A stretch of 64,000 bases of DNA from Ectothiorhodospira haloalkaliphila ATCC 51935 (lineage in GTDB: Bacteria > Pseudomonadota > Gammaproteobacteria > Ectothiorhodospirales > Ectothiorhodospiraceae). Positions within the stretch are counted from its first letter, which is position 1, and every line of letters starts with the position of its first letter. Positions 44,141 to 52,075 of this stretch are shown here, in pieces. Under the pieces are notes generated by a model. It ran no database searches, was not told the origin of the DNA, and saw only the letters and a list, made by a program, of their open reading frames with translations. Location of the stretch: the NCBI RefSeq assembly GCF_000633935.1, contig NZ_KK214998.1, positions 534,046 to 598,045 of the forward strand, in the 5' to 3' direction. Both the position numbers and the translations under genes were made by a program.

Positions 44141-45090
44141 GAACGGCCCCCCTGGGTAGAGATCGCTTCGGGCTCGCGGCCGTGGAAGAGCGCGGCCAGC
44201 GTCGCGGCGATGGACAGGGTGACCAGTCCCTCGATCAGCAGGATCAGGGTTTTGGCGTGATCGGCCGGGTATTCGAACGGCACCCGTCCCCCGCCGGCCA
44301 CCAGCAGCGCCACGGCGGCAAAGCCCGCCACGCCCAGGACGAACACCCCCCGCGCCAGCGGCCGATGCGACGGCTGTGGCTGATACCGCTGGGTGAGCAG
44401 CAGCAGAATGCCCACGGCTGCCAGCACCGCGCCGCCCTGAAAGGCCCCGCCCGGCGCCGAAGTCCCCACCCAGAGCAGGTAGGCGCCGATGACCGTTATC
44501 GCCGGCAGCACGAGGCGGGCGAAGCCGCGAGGAAGATCACCCAGTTCTGGCCCCAGTGTCGGCTGCGGCGCCTGACTGACGCCGCGGTCGATCATCCACA
44601 CTGCGATCACGGCCACCAGCAACACCACCACCTCCATCAGCGTGTCGTAGGCACGGAAATTCAGCAGGACGGCGGTCACCGGATGCTCCACGCCGCTGTC
44701 GGCCAGGTTGTCCGCGACCGCCACGCCCAGCCCGGGTGTTCCCAGCGGCGTGGCCAGAAAGGCCCCGACCAGCCCGGCGAGGACAAGGGCGCAAAGCCCC
44801 ATGTTGATCACCATCACGCCCCGGGGCAGCGCCGGCCAGCGCTCCGGCTCGGTGCGCACCTGCCGCCAGGTGGCGAGCAGCAGTGCCCCGGTCAGCCCGG
44901 TGCCGATGGCGGCCTCGGCCAGCGCCACATCCGGGGCGGCCAGACGCACCCAGGCCAGCGCGCTCATCAGCCCGAACACGATCACCAGCACGATCATCGC
45001 GAACCGATCCCGCACCACCAGCACGGTCACGGCCAGCGAGACGATGGCGAGCCCGAGGATCACATCGAAGAGCAGGAGCGGATCGATCAT
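44137..45090 (-). CDS. Mrp antiporter: DUF4040 (MbhD/E-like) region fused to subunit B
   Basis: A 317-residue membrane protein. The first part (about residues 1-100) is the MbhD/DUF4040 type that normally ends canonical MrpA (FGLMSALAWVRLAAPDVALA; AAIGTGLTGALLLATW). A middle part with LNFRAYDTLMEVVVLLVAVI corresponds to the MbhE-like segment. The last 150 residues are MnhB (GAFQGGAVLAAVGILLLL). The ATG at 45090 lies two bases before the mnhG stop codon begins. The fusion corresponds to the C-terminal part of MrpA plus MrpB, separated from the NuoL-like part. Confidence 0.88.
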   Translation of the reverse strand: MIDPLLLFDVILGLAIVSLAVTVLVVRDRFAMIVLVIVFGLMSALAWVRLAAPDVALAEAAIGTGLTGALLLATWRQVRTEPERWPALPRGVMVINMGLCALVLAGLVGAFLATPLGTPGLGVAVADNLADSGVEHPVTAVLLNFRAYDTLMEVVVLLVAVIAVWMIDRGVSQAPQPTLGPELGDLPRGFARLVLPAITVIGAYLLWVGTSAPGGAFQGGAVLAAVGILLLLTQRYQPQPSHRPLARGVFVLGVAGFAAVALLVAGGGRVPFEYPADHAKTLILLIEGLVTLSIAATLAALFHGREPEAISTQGGRS

Positions 45091-45091
45091 G

Positions 45092-45388
45092 TCAGCGTCC
45101 CCGGACCGGGGCGTTCGAGCGCAGCACATGGCCCGCGATCAGATGACCGGAGACCGCGCTGGAGACGGCGACCAGGCCCCATATCAGCAGGATCCGCAGC
45201 ATCTCGCCGACCGAGCCGACCAGCAGGGCCACCCCGAGACAGGTGAGGCCCAGGCCCAGCCCATCGGCCTTGGTCAGGGCATGCAGCCGGCACAGGGTGT
45301 CGGGAAAGCGCAGCAGCCCGATGGTGCCGACCACAAAGAAGGCCGCGCCAGCCGCAATCAGCACGAGGGCCAGAAGCTCGATGGACAT
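45092..45388 (-). CDS. mnhG: Mrp antiporter subunit G
   Basis: A 98-residue protein with three membrane helices. It has the MnhG pattern VVGTIGLLRFPDTLCRLHAL followed by TKADGLGLGLTCLGVALLVG. The ATG at 45388 overlaps the last base of the mnhF stop. A longer reading in the same frame extends through mnhF into mnhE and is spurious. Confidence 0.92.
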   Translation of the reverse strand: MSIELLALVLIAAGAAFFVVGTIGLLRFPDTLCRLHALTKADGLGLGLTCLGVALLVGSVGEMLRILLIWGLVAVSSAVSGHLIAGHVLRSNAPVRGR

Positions 45389-45648
45389 CAGTGATCCTCC
45401 CTGCGGGTGACGACGACGAAGCAGATCAGGGTGATGGCCGCGAGAAGCGCGAAGACCAGGGCCACATCCAGAAGCACGGGCATTTCCATCAACAGCGAAA
45501 GGATCAGCAGGATCGCCACCGCCGCGGTCCCCAGGAGCTGCGCCGCCAGCATGCGCTCTGCCGGTTGCGGTCCGCGCAGGACCGGGACGAGTCCCGCGAG
45601 GATCGAGGCGAGCAGCACCAGCGCGATGATGGAGAGTGCGAGGGTCAT
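45388..45648 (-). CDS. mnhF: Mrp antiporter subunit F
   Basis: An 86-residue protein with three membrane helices: LALSIIALVLLASILAGLVP, GTAAVAILLILSLLM and VALVFALLAAITLICFVVV. It has the typical MnhF length and its order between E and G. It overlaps mnhE by four bases. Confidence 0.9.
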   Translation of the reverse strand: MTLALSIIALVLLASILAGLVPVLRGPQPAERMLAAQLLGTAAVAILLILSLLMEMPVLLDVALVFALLAAITLICFVVVTRREDH

Positions 45649-46340
45649 GGGGTGTTCTCCAGGGCCAGGTGTGGGGGCACCGTGCGCAGCCTGAAGAGGG
45701 CGGCGACACGGGCCTCAAGCGGACGTAGCTGCGCCTCGAGATCGGCGTCCGTGTCCAGCATGTGGATGAGCAGGAGCTCGTCATGGAGCCCCGCCGTCAG
45801 GGTGCCCGGCAGCAGGGTGATGACGTTGGCGAACAGCAGCCGCGGCGCCCCTTCCGGCAGCCGGGTGCGAAACACCCGGCAACCAGGCGCCAGACGGGGA
45901 CGCCGCCCAAGGGCTCGCCGGGCGACGTCGAGTGCCCCCAGCAGCAGACGCAGCGCGAACCAGGGGCCAAAACGCAGTGCCCCCACCGGCGAGAGGCGCC
46001 AGCGTGGTGGCGCCGGGTAGAGAAAGATCAGCGCCGTCGCGGCCAGGATGGCCGGGCCACCGATCATCCAGCCCTGGGCCGTCCCGCCGGTGAGCGCCAC
46101 CCACAGCCCCGCAAGGACGGCCAGGCTGAAACCTGCACGGGCAATGTGGCGGCGGACGCGACGCGGTGGGTGGGCATCCACGACGATGCCGGGAAGATCG
46201 GCCTCCCGGGTTAGCCGCGCGGGGAGCCCATGGCCTGCCCCTTGCCCATGCACGCCAAGGGGGAACTGGACAGGGCGGCTGGCGGGCCGCTCCAGGAGTG
46301 GCTGGGGCGTTGCTGAAAGGCGGTCAGCGTACTGGTTCAT
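45645..46340 (-). CDS. mnhE: Mrp antiporter subunit E
   Basis: A protein of up to 231 residues and the first gene of the operon. The C-terminal two-thirds is MnhE: a hydrophobic start (AGFSLAVLAGLWVALTGGTA), then GPWFALRLLLGALDVARRAL, FANVITLLPGTLTAGLHDEL and LLIHMLDTD. The first 55 residues from the ATG at 46340 are proline- and arginine-rich and unlike the family, so the real start may be an internal GTG or CTG near residue 52-53 (about 46185). A candidate ECF-type promoter lies at 46445-46471. Confidence 0.85.
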   Translation of the reverse strand: MNQYADRLSATPQPLLERPASRPVQFPLGVHGQGAGHGLPARLTREADLPGIVVDAHPPRRVRRHIARAGFSLAVLAGLWVALTGGTAQGWMIGGPAILAATALIFLYPAPPRWRLSPVGALRFGPWFALRLLLGALDVARRALGRRPRLAPGCRVFRTRLPEGAPRLLFANVITLLPGTLTAGLHDELLLIHMLDTDADLEAQLRPLEARVAALFRLRTVPPHLALENTP

Positions 46341-46444
46341 GATGCGTCTCCGTGGGCAGCCGGATCACCTGTTCGCGCCAGGAAGGCGCCCGCTCGGGCT
46401 GCCAACCGTTGCGCGCGCTGAAGCCTGGCTTGTTCGTCGATAAG

Positions 46445-46471
46445 AACGCGCGAGGGGGGGCGCTTCATCCC
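46445..46471 (-). promoter_or_regulatory. Candidate ECF-type promoter upstream of the Mrp operon
   Basis: On the minus strand GGGATGAAG is followed, 18 bases after GGGAT, by CGTT. It matches the sites at the sigma-factor and DUF2333 genes except for one extra spacer base, so it is weaker. The -10 lies 105 bp before the annotated mnhE start. Confidence 0.4.
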
Positions 46472-46524
46472 GAGGGTCGAGTCGGTAGTGATCAAGCCAT
46501 GACGCAATCACGCAGGAAGATGAA

Positions 46525-46550
46525 GGGATTATCTTCCCGCCAGCAGCGTT
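46525..46550 (+). promoter_or_regulatory. Candidate ECF-type promoter upstream of the DUF1127-like gene
   Basis: GGGAT (46525-46529), 17 bases, CGTT (46547-46550), the same spacing as the sigma-factor site at 48067-48092. The following bases (TATC instead of GAAA) differ. It lies 28 bp before the ATG at 46579. Confidence 0.45.
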
Positions 46551-46578
46551 CTTCGGGTGGATGCACCAGAACGAGGAC

Positions 46579-46917
46579 ATGAACGCAATGCTCAGCTATC
46601 TGCCCGATATGAAGACGTCCACCGCCGCCCTGGGGCGGCGTTGTGGCGATGGGTTGCTCGGCCTGTGGAGCCGGGTGTTTCATCGCAATGCCCAGGCCGA
46701 CGAGTCCTGGCTGGAAAAACGTGATATGGCGGTGATCACCGCCACCCTGATGCGGCTATCCGAGCGCCAGCTCAGCCGGATCGGCATGAGCCGGCGCACC
46801 CTGGCCCTGGATGTGGAAGACCTGGCGGCCCGTGCCCAAAGGGAGCTTCAGGTCAGTCCCGTCGTGCTGGAGGTGGTGAAGTCGGGTGGGTCGCGGCGGG
46901 TGATCAGGCACGAGTAG
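46579..46917 (+). CDS. DUF1127-like small protein
   Basis: A 112-residue protein. Its middle contains ITATLMRLSERQLSRIGMSR followed by TLALDVEDLAARA, which resembles the short DUF1127 helix motif (LSDRxLxDIGLxRxxL). The N-terminal 35 residues are not conserved in that family. DUF1127 proteins are small stress- or RNA-related regulators. Starts at 46561, 46579 or 46588 are all possible; GAGG at 46574-46577 is best spaced for 46588. It is transcribed divergently from the Mrp operon and ends just before a strong terminator. Confidence 0.6.
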   Translation: MNAMLSYLPDMKTSTAALGRRCGDGLLGLWSRVFHRNAQADESWLEKRDMAVITATLMRLSERQLSRIGMSRRTLALDVEDLAARAQRELQVSPVVLEVVKSGGSRRVIRHE

Positions 46918-46933
46918 GACGTCCTGAGCCGCC

Positions 46934-46968
46934 AACACCCCGAGGGATGGTGTTTCCCTCGGGGTGTT
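46934..46968. terminator. Bidirectional intrinsic terminator-like hairpin
   Basis: Perfect 14-base arms AACACCCCGAGGGA and TCCCTCGGGGTGTT with a seven-base loop, followed by CATCTTT. It lies between the ends of the DUF1127-like gene and the convergent DUF2333 gene and probably serves both. Confidence 0.8.
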
Positions 46969-46973
46969 CATCT

Positions 46974-47972
46974 TTACCGGGTGGCGCGCACCACGCGGCT
47001 GATCTCGTCCAGCTGAAGGACGGCACGCTTGAGGTAGAACCCCTGCAGTTGCAGGTGATTGGCGACAATGCTGTTGGCCCCACTGCCGTTGAGCACCACC
47101 CGCGGCTGCAGTTGTGAGGCCCGGCGCAGACTGTCGATGGCCTGTGCCCAGACCCGCTCGAGTCCGTGGGCGGCGATCACGCTCTGATAGTCCTCGCCCA
47201 GTTCACGCAGCAGCAGATAGAACGCATAGCTCATGCCCTTGTTGAAGTAGAGCATGCGGTTGGATGTGAAGTTGATGATGAATGGGTCGGTATCCACCAG
47301 GGCATCCAGCCGGGCCGCCCGTGAGCCCAGGTCGGTGGCGATGCGGTCCACGGTCATCACCAGGGCGTCGCTGCGCGTTTCAAAGACGGCCTCTCCCCGG
47401 GCTACGCGCTGGTTGTAGTTGATCAGGGCGGCGTGAGCGGCCCGGTATTGCGCATCGGCCGGCTGCACGGGCAGGAGTGACTGGTTGAGATCGAACAACC
47501 AGACATCGGGTGGGAACTGCAACAGCCCCGCCGCCCGTTCAAGATCATTGTCAATCGCCCCCGAGCCTCGCAGCCGTCCGATCTGGGTTTCCAGTTCGAG
47601 GGTGAAACGGCCCACCCCTCGCATCATTCCACTCTGGAAGCTGGGCATGTTGATGTGAAAGGCCGTGGGGTAGAAGAATGGGTCGTTGGGGCTCCAGCGA
47701 TGGGTGATGGTCTCGCGCTCGATCAGGGCAGCCGCCATGTCCACCGCGCGGCTTCCCCCCTCGATCGGGGTGGGCGGGGTGAAGCTCGGGTCGGCATCGA
47801 TCCGGTTCATCATGCTGCCCGCCACGCCGAAGTAGAGCCCGAACGCAATCGTCAGCATGAGCGTGCTGCGCTTGGTCACGGAGAGCAGACCCGTGCCAAA
47901 GATGCGCGCGCGCAAGGAGACCCTGCGGCGTCGCATCAGTGTTGGGGGTTGGGGTATCAGATCTTGGTACAT
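46974..47972 (-). CDS. DUF2333 family protein
   Basis: A 332-residue protein with one N-terminal membrane helix (about residues 37-55, STLMLTIAFGLYFGVAGSMM) and a long soluble part, probably periplasmic. Family features are WSPNDPFFYPTAFHINMPSF and VWLFDLNQSLLPVQPADAQY, plus FNKGMSYAFYLLLRELGEDY. The function of DUF2333 is not known. It is divergent from the ECF sigma-factor gene and has a promoter-like sequence matching that gene's own, 33 bp upstream of its start. Confidence 0.88.
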   Translation of the reverse strand: MYQDLIPQPPTLMRRRRVSLRARIFGTGLLSVTKRSTLMLTIAFGLYFGVAGSMMNRIDADPSFTPPTPIEGGSRAVDMAAALIERETITHRWSPNDPFFYPTAFHINMPSFQSGMMRGVGRFTLELETQIGRLRGSGAIDNDLERAAGLLQFPPDVWLFDLNQSLLPVQPADAQYRAAHAALINYNQRVARGEAVFETRSDALVMTVDRIATDLGSRAARLDALVDTDPFIINFTSNRMLYFNKGMSYAFYLLLRELGEDYQSVIAAHGLERVWAQAIDSLRRASQLQPRVVLNGSGANSIVANHLQLQGFYLKRAVLQLDEISRVVRATR

Positions 47973-48004
47973 GGTGGCTCCTGTCCGTTGATGCTTATCC
48001 AGAG

Positions 48005-48030
48005 AACGCGCGGGCGCGCGGTTTCATCCC
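48005..48030 (-). promoter_or_regulatory. Candidate ECF promoter for the DUF2333 gene
   Basis: On the minus strand GGGATGAAA (48030-48022), 13 bases, CGTT (48008-48005). The nine-base upstream element and the spacing are identical to those of the site at 48067-48092 in front of the sigma gene. -10 of the CGTT type is typical of several ECF groups. Confidence 0.6.
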
Positions 48031-48066
48031 ACCCGGGGCGGCCGCGCAAAAAAATCTCATCCGGCA

Positions 48067-48092
48067 GGGATGAAATCCGAGCGTGCCGCGTT
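48067..48092 (+). promoter_or_regulatory. Candidate autoregulated ECF promoter for the sigma-factor gene
   Basis: GGGATGAAA (48067-48075), 13 bases, CGTT (48089-48092). The -10 lies 74 bp before the sigma-factor ATG. With the mirror-image site at 48005-48030 it forms a divergent promoter pair, as expected if the ECF sigma factor drives its own gene and the DUF2333 gene. Confidence 0.6.
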
Positions 48093-48165
48093 TTATCCGC
48101 TCATACGATGACGTAACAACGCACCGAGCAGGGTGACATCACGAGCGCCGGATGGGAGTTCCGCC

Positions 48166-48663
48166 ATGAGCCTGAAGAGCGAGCTTCACACACATATCCA
48201 GAGCCTGCGCCGCTACGCGCTGGTGCTGACCCGCAACCGCGATGCGGCCGAGGACCTGGTGCAGGAGACGTTGACCAAGGCCATCGCCCGGGCGGAGACC
48301 TGGCAGCCTGGCACCGCGCTGCGTCCGTGGCTTTTTCGGATCCTGCACAACACCCATGTCAGCGAGATACGTCGCCGGCAGGTCCGTGAGGCCGCTGCGG
48401 CCGATCTGCCCGAGCCGATTTCCCCGGAGACGCAGTCGCATCATGCGGACCTGCGCCAGGTGCTCGCGGCACTGGACCAGCTGCCCGAGGCACAACGCAC
48501 GCCCATCGTGCTCGTGGCGCTTGAGGGTATGAGCTACAAGGAGGCGGCCTGCAGTCTCGATGTGCCGCTGGGCACCTTCATGTCGCGGCTTGGCCGCGGC
48601 CGCGAGGCCCTGCGCAGACTCATGGATCAGCCCCAATCCCGGAATGACAGTCTTTCAGCCTGA
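48166..48663 (+). CDS. ECF subfamily RNA polymerase sigma factor
   Basis: A 165-residue sigma factor with only regions 2 and 4. Region 2 reads LRRYALVLTRNRDAAEDLVQ with ETLTKAI; region 4 reads LPEAQRTPIVLVALEGMSYK and EAACSLDVPLGTFMSRLGRG. The ATG at 48166 was chosen because a GGGAG lies a few bases upstream and the protein then begins at the normal position. The next gene, ten bases downstream, encodes a membrane anti-sigma factor, so activity is probably controlled by release from the membrane. Confidence 0.93.
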   Translation: MSLKSELHTHIQSLRRYALVLTRNRDAAEDLVQETLTKAIARAETWQPGTALRPWLFRILHNTHVSEIRRRQVREAAAADLPEPISPETQSHHADLRQVLAALDQLPEAQRTPIVLVALEGMSYKEAACSLDVPLGTFMSRLGRGREALRRLMDQPQSRNDSLSA

Positions 48664-48673
48664 GGAGACCATC

Positions 48674-49474
48674 ATGCAACGCAATGACGACCCCATACCC
48701 GATCACGTACACGATCCCGAACTACAGGCCTACCTGGATGGCCGCCTATCGCCGGAGGCCGCCGCCGAAGTGGAGGCGCGGCTGGCAGGGGACGAAACCC
48801 TCTCCGACGCCGCGGCACAGTGGCAGCATCACCGCAATCTCATCCGCGACGCTGCCGACGTGCTGGACACCGGTGACTCCAACCTGCGCACCGCTGCCCT
48901 GGAGCGCGACCTGGCGCGCCGGCTGGCAGAGCGCCAGCGGCATGCACGTCTGGCTTCGCCGAGGCTCGGCCAGTTCGCCGCCTCGGTGGCCATCTTCGTC
49001 CTGGGCTGGGGGGCGCACATGGGCTATGAGCGGCTGAGCGTGCCCGATCACCCGGATTACGTCGCCGAGGCGCTGTCGGCCCATCAGGTGTTCGCCCATG
49101 ATGATCGATATCCGGTGGAGTTTCGTGCCGACGAGATGGAGCAGGCGGTGGGCTGGTTATCAGCGCAGATGCAGCGCAAGGTCGACAGCCCCAAGCTGGA
49201 TAACCTGGGTCTTGAGGTGGTCGGCGCGCGGCTCCTGGGAACGCAGAACGGGCCGAGCGGGCTGTTCATCTACGAGAACGCCGAAGGTCAGCGCCTATCG
49301 GTGCTCATTTCCGCGCATGAGGAAGGCATGCCCGAAATCCCGCTGCGCGTGTCGCGCCAGGGAGCACAGACGGTCGCCTACTGGAGCGACGAGTCGATCG
49401 ATTACGCGGTTCTCGGGGGCCACGACCGGGCCATGCTCACTCAGGTCGCCGCCGCTGTGTCCATGAGCCGATGA
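48674..49474 (+). CDS. Membrane anti-sigma factor
   Basis: A 266-residue protein. The N-terminal cytoplasmic part (DPELQAYLDGRLSPEAAAEV, ARLAGDETL) is the zinc-finger-less anti-sigma domain type, one membrane helix lies at about residues 98-116 (LGQFAASVAIFVLGWGAHMG), and the remaining 145 residues are periplasmic. No HxxxCxxC ZAS motif is present. Partner of the ECF factor encoded ten bases upstream; GAGGAG precedes its ATG. Confidence 0.9.
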   Translation: MQRNDDPIPDHVHDPELQAYLDGRLSPEAAAEVEARLAGDETLSDAAAQWQHHRNLIRDAADVLDTGDSNLRTAALERDLARRLAERQRHARLASPRLGQFAASVAIFVLGWGAHMGYERLSVPDHPDYVAEALSAHQVFAHDDRYPVEFRADEMEQAVGWLSAQMQRKVDSPKLDNLGLEVVGARLLGTQNGPSGLFIYENAEGQRLSVLISAHEEGMPEIPLRVSRQGAQTVAYWSDESIDYAVLGGHDRAMLTQVAAAVSMSR

Positions 49475-49549
49475 AGACGTTGCTGACGGCCGAGAGCTAT
49501 TGGCATAAAGGATGCCGGTTGCCGGGATTCCCTCCGCCCGACATTGAGT

Positions 49550-49612
49550 GGGCTCAAGGTTCCACAACATGGTGTGGGGTAGACTGTTTAGAATACGTCC
49601 ACACTTGAGCCC
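49550..49612. repeat. Inverted repeat with nested hairpin upstream of a diguanylate cyclase
   Basis: Perfect nine-base arms GGGCTCAAG (49550-49558) and CTTGAGCCC (49604-49612) enclose 45 bases that themselves contain CCACA/TGTGG arms. It occupies most of the 200-bp gap before the PAS-GGDEF gene. It could form a structured leader or a protein-binding site; no known element is recognised. Confidence 0.45.
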
Positions 49613-49674
49613 GATGTCACAGCGAACATCGAGCGAGCATGGATTGATATTTCCCTTATCAGAGCTATCCCAGG

Positions 49675-51861
49675 ATGCCGCAAGAGCCGCAAAAAACCGT
49701 CATGGAAATCCAGGAAGGTGACACGAACAGCGGCATCGATGGGGTTGGTACTGAACCATCGGACGGTTCCAGATCTCCCCCCTGCATCTCCCTTGAGACC
49801 GAACTGCTGGAGGCACAGCGCATTGCCCAGGTGGGCAGTTGGCTGTCGGATTTCCAGGAGAACGTGATTCGTTGGTCTCCGGAGGTTTACCGGATTTTTG
49901 GGCTTTCTCCCAATGCCTGGCATGCCACCCATGAGGCGTTCATGTCATTGGTGCACCCCGAGGATCGAGGCAGGGTGCAGGCGGCCGTTGATGCCGCGCT
50001 CGCGGGTGATGCCTACGATATCGAGCACCGCATTCTGCGCCCCGATGGGAAGATACGCATCGTCCGTGAACGCGGCAAAGTGGAGTTTGATGGTGCCGGC
50101 CGACCGCTGCAAATGATCGGCACCGTGCACGACATCACCGATCGCAAATGGCAGGAGGAGGAACTGCGACGTAGGGAACTGCGCTTCCGCCTCGCTCAAC
50201 AGGCGGCACGATTCGGTATCTGGGAATGGGAGCTGGCCGAAGACCGGATCCATTGGGACGCCAACTGCTGGATCATGCTGGGCTACGCGCCCGACACCCC
50301 CGGTGTTTTGAGTTATGCCCAGTGGCGGGCCATGGTTCATCCCGATGATCTGGAGGACGTGGACGAACAGTGGCGTCGTCAGCTGGCAGGAAACGACCGT
50401 TTCACCATCGAGTTTCGCTATGAATGTTCCCATGGTGGCTGGGCGTGGGTACAGGGTCGCGGTCAGGTCATCGAATATGATGATGAAGGCCAGCCCCAGC
50501 GACTGATGGGCACCCACGTGGATATCAGCCAGATCAAGCGTGCTGAACAACAGGCCCATCAAGCCCAGCAACGCGCCAAGGCGTATCTGAACACTGCCGG
50601 GGTGATCATGCTGACCCTGGGGAGAAATGGCATCATCGAAATGGCCAATCAGCGCGCCTGCAGCACCCTGAAATGCGATGCGCGGTCCATAGTCGGCCTG
50701 GACTGGTTTGAGCAGTTTGTGCCCGAGCGTTATCGCCATGACATGCGGGCACGATTCAACGCCATGATGACGAATCATATCCTGCGGCTTCATGAGTCCA
50801 GGATGGATTCCCCTATCCTCACGCGCACCGGAGAGAAACGCTGGATTCGTTGGACGGCTGTGACCCTGCGGGATGAACGCGGACTCCCCGAGGCGGTGCT
50901 CTGCTCTGGAGAGGACATCACGGAGCAGCGTCATGCCTGGCAGGAGAAGGAAAAGATCGTCCAGATCCTGGAAGCGGCGCCGGATATCGTATGCTCCTGC
51001 GATGAACATGGCCGTATCCATTACATGAATCGAGCCGGCCTGGCGTTCTGGAATCTGCCGGATGGTCTCCCGCAGCCGGGTGAGCCAGCCCCCGTTTCTC
51101 TGCAGGACCTGCAGCCGGACTGGGCGATTCAGCGGGTGCTGAAGGAAGGTTTTCCGGCAGCCTTGCAGACCGGGCACTGGTGTGTAGAGTCGGCGATCAT
51201 CAATGCTCAGGGAGAAGAAACACCCGTTCACCAGACGGTGGTGGCGCATCCGCCGGAAAACGGCGATGCCCTGCGTTTTTCAACCCTGATAAGGGATATC
51301 AGCCTGCAAAAACGCTATGAGACGGAACTGCATCGGCAAGCCTTCGAGGATACCCTGACAGCCATCCCCAACCGGCGCCATTTCGAAAGCGTGCTGGAAA
51401 AGGAACTGCAGCGTGCAGAACGCTACGGTCACCCGTTCTCCGTCATGCTCCTGGATGTGGATCATTTCAAATCACTCAATGATCGCTTTGGTCACGAAGT
51501 GGGCGACGAAGTCTTGTACGCTCTGGCGCAACGCCTGGACCAATGCCGGCGGGCTTCGGACACGCTCGCCCGTTGGGGTGGGGAGGAGTTCATCGCCCTG
51601 TTGCCAGAGATACTACTGGACCAGGCAATTCAGGCGGCAGAGGGCATGCGACGCCGTATCGAGGACGAGCCCTTCAAGACGGTTGGGCGCGTGACGATCA
51701 GTCTCGGCGTTGCCCAATTCTTTCCTGGCGAGACGATGCGCGATCTCATCAGACGCGCCGATCAAGCGCTTTACCAGGCGAAGAGCCAGGGACGAAACCA
51801 GGTGGCGGGGTTCTTTCCGGGTAGTCCGTCACCTGACTCCCCCTGCAAAGGCAGGGGGTGA
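49675..51861 (+). CDS. Multi-PAS diguanylate cyclase
   Basis: A 728-residue soluble sensor. Three PAS domains of the PAS_3/PAS fold with DITxR/K-type ends can be followed (ending near HDITDRKWQEE, HVDISQIKRAEQ and EDITEQRHAWQ), and a fourth PAS-like region lies before the catalytic domain. The GGDEF domain occupies about residues 555-715 with active-site GGEEF near 634. An RxxD inhibitory site (RASD) lies five residues before it, so product feedback is expected. There is no EAL domain or membrane helix. The stop codon follows directly on a hairpin. Confidence 0.92.
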   Translation: MPQEPQKTVMEIQEGDTNSGIDGVGTEPSDGSRSPPCISLETELLEAQRIAQVGSWLSDFQENVIRWSPEVYRIFGLSPNAWHATHEAFMSLVHPEDRGRVQAAVDAALAGDAYDIEHRILRPDGKIRIVRERGKVEFDGAGRPLQMIGTVHDITDRKWQEEELRRRELRFRLAQQAARFGIWEWELAEDRIHWDANCWIMLGYAPDTPGVLSYAQWRAMVHPDDLEDVDEQWRRQLAGNDRFTIEFRYECSHGGWAWVQGRGQVIEYDDEGQPQRLMGTHVDISQIKRAEQQAHQAQQRAKAYLNTAGVIMLTLGRNGIIEMANQRACSTLKCDARSIVGLDWFEQFVPERYRHDMRARFNAMMTNHILRLHESRMDSPILTRTGEKRWIRWTAVTLRDERGLPEAVLCSGEDITEQRHAWQEKEKIVQILEAAPDIVCSCDEHGRIHYMNRAGLAFWNLPDGLPQPGEPAPVSLQDLQPDWAIQRVLKEGFPAALQTGHWCVESAIINAQGEETPVHQTVVAHPPENGDALRFSTLIRDISLQKRYETELHRQAFEDTLTAIPNRRHFESVLEKELQRAERYGHPFSVMLLDVDHFKSLNDRFGHEVGDEVLYALAQRLDQCRRASDTLARWGGEEFIALLPEILLDQAIQAAEGMRRRIEDEPFKTVGRVTISLGVAQFFPGETMRDLIRRADQALYQAKSQGRNQVAGFFPGSPSPDSPCKGRG
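51839..51858 (+). terminator. Hairpin at the 3' end of the diguanylate cyclase gene
   Basis: Arms CCCCCTGC and GCAGGGGG with an AAAG loop lie immediately before the stop codon (51859-51861). No T-run follows, so termination strength is uncertain. Confidence 0.5.
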
Positions 51862-51877
51862 GTCTGGAAGCTGGCAT

Positions 51878-51940
51878 CTAGGTCTGCCAGTGTTCGGCCT
51901 CACTGCCGTGATAGCCAGGTATGATCAGTGTGGTAGCCAT
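51878..51940 (-). pseudogene. 5' remnant of an RBBP9/YdeN-type serine hydrolase
   Basis: On the minus strand an ATG at 51940 opens 20 codons reading MATTLIIPGYHGSEAEHWQT, then a TAG. This is the recognisable start of the small RBBP9/YdeN alpha/beta hydrolases (typical form: V-P-G-x-x-G-S-x-x-x-H-W-Q-x-W). The nucleophile and the rest of the protein are absent; the sequence continues for a few more codons (MPASR) into the end of the neighbouring gene. The gene has therefore been truncated, leaving its first 60 bases. Confidence 0.6.
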
Positions 51941-52075
51941 GAGAATGTTCCTGAGCGATCTCGGCCCTGACTATAAGGGATATTGCGAACTGTCAATAAC
52001 TGATGAATCGTTGTGGTGTGAGGCCGTTTTGGCATAAACGACTCGCACGTCCTGAGTTCACTGTTAGGGGGTTGG

